A DNA stretch of 20,238 bases, taken from NCBI RefSeq assembly GCF_947253395.1, contig NZ_CAMXYY010000021.1, forward strand, positions 1-20,238, read 5' to 3'. The stretch's first letter is position 1. Each line of letters begins with the position of its first letter. Both the position numbers and the translations under genes were made by a program. Source of the stretch: an uncultured Olegusella sp. (lineage in GTDB: Bacteria; Actinomycetota; Coriobacteriia; Coriobacteriales; Atopobiaceae). The notes beneath the pieces are model-generated. The model was not told the DNA's origin, ran no database searches, and saw only the letters and a list, made by a program, of their open reading frames with translations. Shown here one piece after another: positions 1-6,604 of the stretch.

Positions 1-2
1 GC

Positions 3-854
3 GTTAATACCTTGCAAATGCAGATGTCTGAGCAGCTGGCTGGTCGTGATGCTCTCATCAAACTTCGCGAAGAAGAGATTTCTCAGCTTAAGGATATGAA
101 ATCTAAACTTTCGGTCAAATTGGTAGGGGAGTCTTTAGAGCAGCATTGCCAAAATGAATTCAACAAGATTCGTATGACCGCATTTCCTCAGGCATATTTT
201 GAGAAAGATAACGATGCTTCTGAGGGCACAAAGGGGGATTTCATCTTTCGTGAAGAAGCTGACGATGGGGTTGAACTACTCTCTATCATGTTTGAGATGA
301 AAAATGAATCTGCTAGTTCGGATGCGCGCAACCAAAAGACGAATGAGCATTTTTTTGCCAAACTAGATGCTGATCGGCGTCGTAAGGGCTGTGAATATGC
401 TGTGCTTGTCAGTCTGCTTGAGCCTGAAAGTGAACTTTACAATCAAGGCATTGTGGATGTGTCCTATCGTTATCCCAAGATGTATGTCATCCGTCCGCAG
501 TTCTTTATTCCGCTCATTTCTTTTTTGCGTAATGCTGCTTTATCGGCAGCTGATGCTCGCCGTGAATTGGCTGAGATTCGTCAGCAAAATATCGATGTGA
601 CACAGTTCGAAGAAAAGATGCAGAATTTCCAGGATGGTTTCTCCAAAAATTTTGCCGCTGCGTCAAAACGTTTTGACGCAGCCATCGAAGAAATTGACAA
701 GACAATCTCACATCTGCAAAAAGTTAAAGACAACCTCTTATCTTCCGAAAATCAACTACGACTTGCTAATGATAAAGCACAGGGTCTTACTATTCGTAAG
801 CTTACTTGGGGCAATCCCACCATGCAGGAAAAATTCCGCCAGCTCGAAAAGTAG
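3..854 (+). CDS. DUF2130 domain protein, 5'-truncated by the window edge
   Basis: The reading frame is open from the first bases and ends at the TAG at 852-854, so the N-terminal part lies outside the window; the TTG at 12 and ATG at 18 are internal codons rather than convincing starts. The visible 283 residues begin with a charged coiled-coil-like stretch, then a core with GESLEQHCQNEF, EGTKGDFIFRE and MFEMKNES, which I recognise as the DUF2130 family. The segment has the acidic and lysine residues (KGDF, EMKNE) that recall a restriction-endonuclease-like fold, but this is inference. A C-terminal helical, heptad-like region (about the last 100 residues) contains FEEKMQNFQDGFSKNF and IDKTISHLQKVKDNL. 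Family function is not established. The gene is followed by the copper operon on the same strand with no obvious terminator between. A perfect palindrome lies inside the gene at 657-682. Confidence 0.8.
   Translation, partial: VNTLQMQMSEQLAGRDALIKLREEEISQLKDMKSKLSVKLVGESLEQHCQNEFNKIRMTAFPQAYFEKDNDASEGTKGDFIFREEADDGVELLSIMFEMKNESASSDARNQKTNEHFFAKLDADRRRKGCEYAVLVSLLEPESELYNQGIVDVSYRYPKMYVIRPQFFIPLISFLRNAALSAADARRELAEIRQQNIDVTQFEEKMQNFQDGFSKNFAAASKRFDAAIEEIDKTISHLQKVKDNLLSSENQLRLANDKAQGLTIRKLTWGNPTMQEKFRQLEK
657..682. repeat. Perfect 26-bp palindrome inside the DUF2130 gene
   Basis: The left arm GCTGCGTCAAAAC (657-669) is followed with no spacer by its exact reverse complement (670-682), giving 13-bp arms centred on CG. 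It encodes part of an Ala-Ala-Ser-Lys-Arg-Phe-Asp-Ala-Ala stretch. The CG-centred form resembles LacI-family operators, but no binding protein can be assigned from sequence. The palindrome itself is certain; any function is inference. Confidence 0.85.
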
Positions 855-869
855 GGGCTTGTCCTTTTC

Positions 870-897
870 TTCATATAAGCTGCTGTCTGATTATGAT
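870..897 (+). promoter_or_regulatory. Probable csoR-copA promoter
   Basis: A -35-like TTCATA (870-875) and a -10-like TATGAT (892-897, five of six consensus bases) are separated by 16 bp. The -10 abuts the CsoR-type palindrome at 897-915, so a bound repressor would cover the transcription start. The -35 is weak, so the placement is an inference. Confidence 0.5.
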
Positions 898-915
898 ATA
901 CCCCATAGGGGTATA
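897..915. promoter_or_regulatory. CsoR-type copper operator
   Basis: The sequence is TATACCCC, ATA, GGGGTATA: a perfect inverted repeat with 8-bp arms and a 3-bp centre. CsoR-family repressors bind pseudo-palindromes with runs of C and G flanked by TA (TACCCC...GGGGTA). The site lies 38 bp before the csoR start codon, where autoregulation of csoR and copA would be expected. Confidence 0.8.
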
Positions 916-952
916 TTGTCTTTAACTACAGCATAAATGAGGAGGGATGCGG

Positions 953-1249
953 ATGGCGAAGCAGTGCGCATATAAGCAGACGTCTCGCTCGGATGAGCTG
1001 AGAGGGGATGTTACTCGTCGTATCAATCGCGCGATTGGTCAGCTTAATGGTGTAAAAGCCATGATTGATGACAATCGATATTGTGGCGACGTACTCACAC
1101 AGCTTGCTGCTGTGGAAAGTGCAGTCAAAGCAGTGAGTCGCATGGTGCTCAAAGAGCATTTAGAAACCTGTGTAGTTGAGCAGATCCAAGTGGGTAATAC
1201 CGAAGTGCTTGATGAGCTTATGGCCCTACTCAAGAAATTTGGCGCCTAA
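953..1249 (+). CDS. csoR: CsoR-family copper-sensing repressor
   Basis: This 98-residue, all-helical DUF156/CsoR family protein would repress its own operon and release DNA when it binds Cu(I). The Cu(I) ligands of the family are visible as Cys44 (in NRYCGDVL), His69 and Cys73 (in KEHLETC), the Cys-His-Cys signature of true copper sensors. A basic N-terminal region (DVTRRINRAIGQLNG) supplies the conserved arginines and GQ motif. An ATG at 947 is in frame, but it would sit directly on the Shine-Dalgarno GGAGG (941-945); the ATG at 953 has 7-nt spacing and is preferred. The operator lies just upstream and copA follows 52 bp downstream on the same strand, which fits a csoR-copA operon. The copper assignment is strong from the ligands and neighbour; other metals or sulfur species are unlikely. 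Confidence 0.92.
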   Translation: MAKQCAYKQTSRSDELRGDVTRRINRAIGQLNGVKAMIDDNRYCGDVLTQLAAVESAVKAVSRMVLKEHLETCVVEQIQVGNTEVLDELMALLKKFGA

Positions 1250-1301
1250 AGACTGTTGCTATGCCAGCTTAAAGATGTGAGGTTGGGTTTTGGGGAAAGA
1301 C

Positions 1302-3866
1302 ATGAAAGAAACTCTTGATATTACCGGCATGACTTGTGCTGCTTGTGCTGCTCGTGTGGGCAAAGCCGCAGCTGCGGTGCCAGGGGTGAGCGCTGCGGAT
1401 GTTAACTTACTTAAAAATTCAATGACCCTAGATTATGATGGCTTGTCTGCAACAGTCCAGGCGGTCGTGGCAAGCGTAGAAAAAGCAGGTTATGGCGCTC
1501 TGCGTAGACAGCATTTAGATATAAGTAAAAAGGACGTTGCTGTTTTTGCGCCTGGAGAGATTGCGCGCAAGACTCAAGAAGAAAAGCTTCGCCAGTTCAT
1601 TATCTCCGCAATCTTTGAATTGCCGCTTTTTTATATTGCAATGGGGCCCATGTTTGGATGGCCTCAATTGCTATTTTTTGCGGGTCAACAAGGGATGATG
1701 GTGCGGGCGCTTGTTGAGCTGCTTTTGTTGCTGCCTATCCTTTTGGTTAATCGTCATTACTTTGTGCTTGGTTTTCGCAGCTTAGGACAGCTATCGCCCA
1801 ATATGGATAGTTTGATTGCTATTGGCACTGCATCGTCAGTAATGTATGCGCTTGCAGCGACTTTGCGCATGGCTTGGGCGCTTGGTGGCAGCGATTTTAC
1901 CCAGGCGATGGTAGCTTCGCATGATTTGTACTTTGACTCTGCAGGTATGATTTTGACTTTGATTACCTTGGGTAAGTACTTTGAAGCTCGGGCAAAAGGC
2001 CACACTACTGATGCGATTGCTTCGCTTATGAATCTGGCTCCAAAAACGGCAAATGTTATGCGTGACGGAGAAGAGCAACAGGTTCCTGCCGAGGACGTGC
2101 GCCTCGGTGAGCACGTTATCGTGCGCGCTGGCGAGTCTTTGCCTGTAGACGGTGTGGTACTTGAAGGTTCTGCTTTGGTAGATGAATCTGCAATCACAGG
2201 CGAGCCTCTTCCTGCAGAAAAAAAGGTGGGTTCAAAGGTGAGCGCTGCCACGACGAGCACCTCGGGATGGATGACAATTGAGGCTCGAGCAGTTGGAGAC
2301 GATACGACACTTTCTGCCATTATCCGCTTGGTTGACGAAGCTACCAGCTCCAAAGCTCCTATCGAGCGCGTGGCAGACAAGATCGCTGGTGTATTTGTAC
2401 CGGCAGTTATTGGTATTGCTTCGATAGTGCTGATAGTTTGGTTGCTTTTGGGCGGGGGACTTTCAGTAGCGCTTATGCATGCGGTATCGGTACTGGTGAT
2501 TTCTTGCCCCTGTGCTTTAGGTCTTGCCACTCCCACCGCCGTTATGGTGGGTACTGGCAGGGGAGCAGCACATGGCATCCTTATCAAGAGTGCCGAGGCT
2601 CTTGAGGGTGCGTGTAAGGTTGATATGGTCGTGATGGACAAGACAGGCACTATCACGGAGGGAGCACCTCAGGTCACCGATGTTGTTGTCGCAAAGGGCG
2701 TTAACGAAGATGACCTTGCAAGACTTGCTTATGCGCTTGAACAAAAAAGCGAACATGTTTTAGCGCGCGCTATCATTAGTTGGGCAGAAGCCTATAAGGA
2801 TCAAGACGGACATGCTATTGCTGTGCAAAATTTTCAGCAAATTGATGGTGGCGGACTGACAGGAATTTTGGAGGGCCAGCAGATTTTTGCGGGGAATCGT
2901 CGCCTGATGGAGACAAAAGGTGTCGAGCTGGGAGCTCTGCTTGCTGCGGCTGAGACTGCTGCAGCCCAGGCCAAAACTCCAATCTTTTTTGCGGAAGGTA
3001 CGCGAGCTGTTGGGATGCTTGCCGTTGCTGATCCCATCAAAGCGAGTAGCGCCGAGGCAATACGACGCCTGCGTGGCATGGGCATCAAAACCTTACTGCT
3101 TACTGGCGATCAGTTGACCACCGCAACAGCAGTAGCTCAAGCAGTGAGTGTTGATGAGGTTATTGCAGGCGTGCTCCCGCAGGAAAAAGAGCAAAAAATT
3201 CGCGAACTACAAAAGACGGGTAGCACGGTTGCTATGGTAGGTGATGGTATTAACGATGCGCCTGCACTTGCTCGTGCTGATATTGGTATTGCTATTGGTG
3301 CAGGTACCGATGTTGCCATTGAGTCAGCAGACATTGTATTGATGCACTCCGATCCCAACGATGTAGCAAGCTCTATCGACTTGTCACAGGCAACGCTTAA
3401 AAAAATCAAGTCAGGTCTCTTCTGGGCGCTCTTTTACAATGCACTTTGCATTCCCATCGCGGCGGGCGTGCTTGTACCTTGGGGCGTCCAAATTAATCCG
3501 ATGATTGGCGCTGCAGCTATGGGTGCCTCGAGCGTTTTTGTGGTAAGCAATGCCTTGCTTTTGCGTTTATGGAAGCCAAAGAAGCTCAAATGTAGCAGTC
3601 AAAATATCAGCGTCATGCAGGAGAGTCAGTCTGCATTGATAGAAGGCGAGGAAGAAATGTCTCACAAGCAGCTCAAGGTTGAGGGCATGATGTGCCAACA
3701 TTGCGCAGCTCATGTCACGCAAGCGTTTGAGGGTATTAAGGGTGTCAAGAATGTCACTGTCAATTTGGAGGAGGGCACAGCTGATCTTGACGCAGCTTTG
3801 CTTGTTCGTGATAGCGCACTTATCAAGGCAGTTGAAGAAGCGGGATATAAAGCACGTATTGTGTAA
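1302..3866 (+). CDS. copA: Copper-exporting P1B-type ATPase with N- and C-terminal HMA domains
   Basis: This inner-membrane pump uses ATP to export Cu(I). In an 854-residue protein (ATG numbering) the domains are: N-terminal heavy-metal-associated domain with GMTCAAC (Cys12, Cys15); membrane helices from about residue 95; actuator domain with TGE at 299-301; transmembrane metal-site motif CPC at 402-404; phosphorylated Asp446 in DKTGTI; nucleotide-domain motif SEHVL at about 483-487; hinge GDGINDAP from 647; and final helices with the NPMIGAAAMGASS motif typical of CopA. After a linker of about 30 residues a second HMA domain (GMMCQHC) ends the protein. A TTG at 1290 is in frame with a possible GAGG 7 nt upstream, giving four more residues; I chose the ATG because GGGGAAAG lies just before it and the HMA domain starts there. 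CPC plus adjacent csoR support copper over zinc or cadmium. The usual SEHP motif reads SEHV here. Confidence 0.93.
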   Translation: MKETLDITGMTCAACAARVGKAAAAVPGVSAADVNLLKNSMTLDYDGLSATVQAVVASVEKAGYGALRRQHLDISKKDVAVFAPGEIARKTQEEKLRQFIISAIFELPLFYIAMGPMFGWPQLLFFAGQQGMMVRALVELLLLLPILLVNRHYFVLGFRSLGQLSPNMDSLIAIGTASSVMYALAATLRMAWALGGSDFTQAMVASHDLYFDSAGMILTLITLGKYFEARAKGHTTDAIASLMNLAPKTANVMRDGEEQQVPAEDVRLGEHVIVRAGESLPVDGVVLEGSALVDESAITGEPLPAEKKVGSKVSAATTSTSGWMTIEARAVGDDTTLSAIIRLVDEATSSKAPIERVADKIAGVFVPAVIGIASIVLIVWLLLGGGLSVALMHAVSVLVISCPCALGLATPTAVMVGTGRGAAHGILIKSAEALEGACKVDMVVMDKTGTITEGAPQVTDVVVAKGVNEDDLARLAYALEQKSEHVLARAIISWAEAYKDQDGHAIAVQNFQQIDGGGLTGILEGQQIFAGNRRLMETKGVELGALLAAAETAAAQAKTPIFFAEGTRAVGMLAVADPIKASSAEAIRRLRGMGIKTLLLTGDQLTTATAVAQAVSVDEVIAGVLPQEKEQKIRELQKTGSTVAMVGDGINDAPALARADIGIAIGAGTDVAIESADIVLMHSDPNDVASSIDLSQATLKKIKSGLFWALFYNALCIPIAAGVLVPWGVQINPMIGAAAMGASSVFVVSNALLLRLWKPKKLKCSSQNISVMQESQSALIEGEEEMSHKQLKVEGMMCQHCAAHVTQAFEGIKGVKNVTVNLEEGTADLDAALLVRDSALIKAVEEAGYKARIV
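3657..3866 (+). CDS. Possible internally initiated CopZ-like copper chaperone, nested in copA
   Basis: The last 69 codons of copA form a complete HMA domain (MSHKQLKVEGMMCQHC..., Cys13 and Cys16) beginning with an in-frame ATG at 3657. A Shine-Dalgarno-like GAGGAAG (3648-3654) precedes it; its GAGG core is 5 nt from the ATG. A 69-residue product is the size of free-standing CopZ chaperones, which carry Cu(I) to CopA. C-terminal HMA fusions are found in other Gram-positive CopA proteins, so the fusion alone is not new. Separate translation of this domain is inference from the start signals only. Confidence 0.4.
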   Translation: MSHKQLKVEGMMCQHCAAHVTQAFEGIKGVKNVTVNLEEGTADLDAALLVRDSALIKAVEEAGYKARIV

Positions 3867-3907
3867 GTGACGCTTGCCGAGCAAAACTAACCGCTCACCT
3901 AGAATCT

Positions 3908-3931
3908 GGGGCACGCCTGTGCCCCTTTTTT
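3908..3931 (+). terminator. Rho-independent terminator of the csoR-copA operon
   Basis: GGGGCAC (3908-3914), a GCCT loop and GTGCCCC (3919-3925) form a perfect 7-bp GC-rich stem, followed by six T (3926-3931). It lies 41 bp after the copA stop and separates the copper unit from the lacI locus. Confidence 0.9.
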
Positions 3932-3956
3932 ATGTTAGAAGATAGAATAAGGACAG

Positions 3957-3984
3957 TTGGAAACGTTACCAGTAACGTTTCCAA
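3957..3984. promoter_or_regulatory. LacI-type double operator upstream of lacI
   Basis: TTGGAAACGTTAC (3957-3969) is followed by CA and then its exact reverse complement (3972-3984), giving perfect 13-bp arms. Each arm also contains a CG-centred AACGTT core of LacI/GalR type, the two cores being 12 bp apart. TTGGAA (3957) and TCCAAT (3980) could serve as -35 and -10 elements with a 17-bp spacer, which would place the promoter inside the operator. The palindrome is certain; autoregulation by the adjacent LacI protein is inference from position. Confidence 0.75.
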
Positions 3985-4031
3985 TAGCAAGATAAACAAG
4001 TCTTGCACAGATGAGTCGAAGGGGGGAGACC

Positions 4032-5051
4032 TTGGCCACTATCAAAGACGTTGCAGCATTGAGCGGCGTTGCAGTGAGTACAGTCTCTCGTACAATCAAC
4101 GGTCATCCCGATGTGAGCGCAGAAACTCGAGTCAAGGTTATGGATGCTGTGCGCGAGCTTCGCTACGTACCCAATATCAGCGCTCGCGACCTTGTACAAA
4201 CCCAAGCAAAACACCTTGGTGTAGTGATTCGTGGTGCAGAAAACACATTTTATACCCCCATCGTGCGCACTATCGGACAGCACATCGATCGTGCGGGATA
4301 CACCATGGTGATCGATCAACTTGAGTTTGATTCTGATGAAGTTGCAGCTGCGGCAGCACTCGTTCAGTCTAAGCGCCTACGCGGTGTTATCTTGCTTGGC
4401 GGTCGTTTTGACTATAACCCTGAGGATATTGCTTCCATTGGTGTTCCAGTCATTTGTTGTACTCATGCCAATCAGTTTGGCAGCCTCGATGAAAGTTGCT
4501 ATTCCTCGGTTGCTATTGATGACGAAGCAACTGCTTTTCAGGCAACAAATAAACTTATTGAGCTGGGTCACAAGCATATAGCGGTGCTGCTTGCAGCAAA
4601 AGAGGATCACTCTATCTCCGAGCTTCGCTATCGCGGATATTGTTGCGCTCTTCGTGAAGCAGGACTGACGGTCGATGAAAATCTTGTCGTTAATGCATTG
4701 GATTTTTCGCTTGAGGCAGCCTATGCGGGAACTCGTTCACTCATTCAAAATCACCCCGAAGTAACAGCTCTTTTTGCGGTAGCCGATTCTCTGGGAATTG
4801 CTGCGCTTAAAGCTCTTCATGATGAAGGCTTGATTGTCCCCCAGGATTTTTCGCTTATTGCCATCGACGGAATTGAGCTGTCGTACTTTGTCATTCCCAC
4901 CTTAACCACCTTGGTACAACCCCAGATAGAGCTGGGAGAGCTTGCTGTCGATACGCTGCTCTCGATGCTCAATAAGAAGGATTCTACGCGGCACATCCGT
5001 GTGGAGACATATCTGCGGAAGGGAGGCACCATCGCTCCAGTTGCTTTGTAG
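4032..5051 (+). CDS. LacI/GalR-family transcriptional regulator of the sugar operon
   Basis: This is a 339-residue DNA-binding repressor, a typical LacI-family length. The N-terminal helix-turn-helix is clear (TIKDVAALSGVAVSTVSR), followed by the hinge-helix region (NISARDLVQTQ) and a periplasmic-binding-protein-like effector domain with LGVVI, GVILLGGRF and DFSLIAIDG. An ATG at 4011 would add seven residues but has no ribosome site; the TTG at 4032 is preceded by a G-rich Shine-Dalgarno (4019-4028) and gives the canonical M-A-T-I-K-D-V start. The neighbouring transporter and malQ suggest a maltose or malto-oligosaccharide effector. The palindrome at 3957-3984 is its likely operator. No terminator separates it from the binding-protein gene 100 bp downstream, so the whole locus may be transcribed from the lacI promoter. 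Confidence 0.9.
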   Translation: MATIKDVAALSGVAVSTVSRTINGHPDVSAETRVKVMDAVRELRYVPNISARDLVQTQAKHLGVVIRGAENTFYTPIVRTIGQHIDRAGYTMVIDQLEFDSDEVAAAAALVQSKRLRGVILLGGRFDYNPEDIASIGVPVICCTHANQFGSLDESCYSSVAIDDEATAFQATNKLIELGHKHIAVLLAAKEDHSISELRYRGYCCALREAGLTVDENLVVNALDFSLEAAYAGTRSLIQNHPEVTALFAVADSLGIAALKALHDEGLIVPQDFSLIAIDGIELSYFVIPTLTTLVQPQIELGELAVDTLLSMLNKKDSTRHIRVETYLRKGGTIAPVAL

Positions 5052-5073
5052 ATGTAACAAAGTAGGCACGGCT

Positions 5074-5098
5074 CGTTATGTAGGACACGTTATGTAGG
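5074..5098 (+). repeat. Tandem 11-bp direct repeat before the binding-protein gene
   Basis: CGTTATGTAGG occurs at 5074-5084 and again at 5088-5098, a 14-bp period, flanked on both sides by GGCTCG. It could be a regulator site or a slippage duplication. A short hairpin follows at 5106-5121. Confidence 0.6.
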
Positions 5099-5105
5099 GC
5101 TCGAA

Positions 5106-5121
5106 CGCATCACAAGATGCG
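5106..5121 (+). other. Small hairpin in the leader of the binding-protein gene
   Basis: CGCATC (5106-5111), loop ACAA, GATGCG (5116-5121). It has no T-tract, so it is not a terminator. It lies about 30 bp before the start codon and might affect mRNA stability. The stem is seen directly; the role is unknown. Confidence 0.4.
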
Positions 5122-5151
5122 GGAAGAATAAACAGAGGGAAAGGATTTGGT

Positions 5152-6480
5152 ATGAGCAAGAAAATGACACGTAAGGCTTTCTTGGGTACTGCAGGTCTTG
5201 TTGCAGCAACAACCCTCGCTGCTTGCGGTGGTAAGGGTGGCAAGGGTGGTGCTGGTTCCTCCGCAGACGAGGGTGGCGCTACTGTTTATTGGCTCAACTT
5301 CAAGCCCGAGATTGATGAGCTCCTCCAGAAGCTCGCAAAGAAGTACAGCGATGAGAAGGGCGTCTCTGTCAAGGTTAAGACTGCAGCAGCGGGTACCTAT
5401 GAGCAGTCCCTTACCGCTGACATGGACAAGGCTGATAAGGCTCCTACGCTCTTTGTTATCGGCAACGCCGCAGGCGTCAAGTCCTGGGGTGAGTATGCAG
5501 TTGACCTCAAGGGCACCGCAATCCAGAAGGAAGAGATTGACGATACCTACGACCTCTTTGATGAGACGGGCAAGATGGTCTCCCAGGGTTACTGCTATGA
5601 GTGCTACGGCATCATTGTCAACAAGGACCTTGTTGAGAAGGCTGGCCACAGCATGGATGATATCACCAACTTCGATGGTCTCAAGAAGGTTGTCGAAGAC
5701 ATTCATGCTCGCAAGGATGAGCTTGGATTTGACGCTTTCACTGCATGCGATATGACCGATGACAGTTCTTGGCGCTTTACTGGCCACATGGCAAACCTCG
5801 AGTACTTCTATGAGGAGAAGAAGGCTGGCAAGAAGTGGGAGGAGTGCCCCAAGACCATCACGGGTGAGTTTTTGCCTAACTACAAGATGCTCTTTGACCT
5901 GTGCATCAACAACTGCACCGTTGACCCCAAGACTCTCTCTACCGACACTTCCTACTCCAATGGTCAGGAGTTCATCGATGGCAAGGCAGCCTTCGATATT
6001 CAGGGCAGCTGGCAGTATGCCACCTATGCAGAGGCTCAGAAGAACACCACGATGATTCCTTATTATTGTGGCGTTGAGGGTGAGGAGAAGGCCGGTCTCA
6101 ACTGCGGTACCGAGAACTGCTGGGCCATCAACACCAACTCTTCCGAAGAGCAGCAGAAGGCAACCCAAGACTTCATGGTCTGGCTGGTTACCGATGCAGA
6201 CGCTTCTGCTCAGCTTGTCGAGCAGCTTGGCATTATGCCGTTCCAGAACGCTGCAGAGTCTACCAACGCCTATCTCAACGATGCTGCTGCTTACACCGAG
6301 AAGGGCCACTATGTCATGGACTGGGCTACCAACTATCAGCCCAACGTTGATGATTACCGTAAAGCTCTTGTCTCGGCTATGAATGCTTACTGCGCTGATC
6401 AGACCGATGCAAACTGGGATGCAGTCAAGACTGCCTTTGTCGATGGCTGGGCAACCCAGTACGCAAAGGCAAATGCCTAA
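5152..6480 (+). CDS. Carbohydrate ABC transporter substrate-binding lipoprotein (MalE-like)
   Basis: This 442-residue extracytoplasmic lipoprotein would capture oligosaccharides and pass them to the two permeases encoded next. The signal sequence has TRKAFLG, a hydrophobic core and the lipobox LAAC with Cys25 as the lipidation site, followed by a Gly-rich linker (GGKGGKGGAG). The TRKAFLG stretch looks like a relaxed twin-arginine motif (RK instead of RR). The mature part matches family 1 extracellular solute-binding proteins: a TLFVIGNAAGVKSWG region, GKAAFDIQGSWQ, and the C-terminal LGIMPFQNAA. An AAAGGA ribosome site (5140-5145) precedes the ATG. Codon choice is strongly biased to C-ending synonyms (AAG, CTC, ACC), unlike its neighbours, which fits high expression. 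The malQ in the operon points to malto-oligosaccharides as substrate, but specificity is inferred from context only. Confidence 0.88.
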   Translation: MSKKMTRKAFLGTAGLVAATTLAACGGKGGKGGAGSSADEGGATVYWLNFKPEIDELLQKLAKKYSDEKGVSVKVKTAAAGTYEQSLTADMDKADKAPTLFVIGNAAGVKSWGEYAVDLKGTAIQKEEIDDTYDLFDETGKMVSQGYCYECYGIIVNKDLVEKAGHSMDDITNFDGLKKVVEDIHARKDELGFDAFTACDMTDDSSWRFTGHMANLEYFYEEKKAGKKWEECPKTITGEFLPNYKMLFDLCINNCTVDPKTLSTDTSYSNGQEFIDGKAAFDIQGSWQYATYAEAQKNTTMIPYYCGVEGEEKAGLNCGTENCWAINTNSSEEQQKATQDFMVWLVTDADASAQLVEQLGIMPFQNAAESTNAYLNDAAAYTEKGHYVMDWATNYQPNVDDYRKALVSAMNAYCADQTDANWDAVKTAFVDGWATQYAKANA

Positions 6481-6512
6481 GCTTGAGCAACTCGTGCTAG
6501 CGATTTAGTTTG

Positions 6513-6548
6513 GAGCCAGGACGGGATGAAATTGCCCCGTCTTGGCTC
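6513..6548 (+). other. Intercistronic stem-loop between binding protein and permease
   Basis: GAGCCAGGACGGG (6513-6525) pairs with CCCGTCTTGGCTC (6536-6548) through 13 bp with one G-U pair and a 10-nt loop. Only TTT follows, so it is a weak terminator or an mRNA stabiliser. Such structures after binding-protein genes commonly make that protein more abundant than the membrane components. Confidence 0.7.
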
Positions 6549-6604
6549 TTTACCCAAATGCCACTCTGTATTGAATTCATTTTGAGAAGCAGAAAGGAGA
6601 GAGA

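Noticed and set aside
1757..2656. 299-codon antisense frame within copA
   Set aside because: The plus strand has every P1B-ATPase motif here; the antisense product is Ser/Thr/Ala/Pro-rich shadow sequence.
3932..4324. 130-codon frame overlapping the lacI operator and 5' end
   Set aside because: It is out of frame with the clear LacI helix-turn-helix and is Ser/Arg/Cys-rich shadow sequence.
5110..6309. 399-codon open frame on the minus strand opposite the binding-protein gene
   Set aside because: It mirrors a strongly codon-biased gene with signal peptide, lipobox and family motifs on the plus strand. The antisense protein is low-complexity Leu/Val/Ser with no recognisable domain and no ribosome site.
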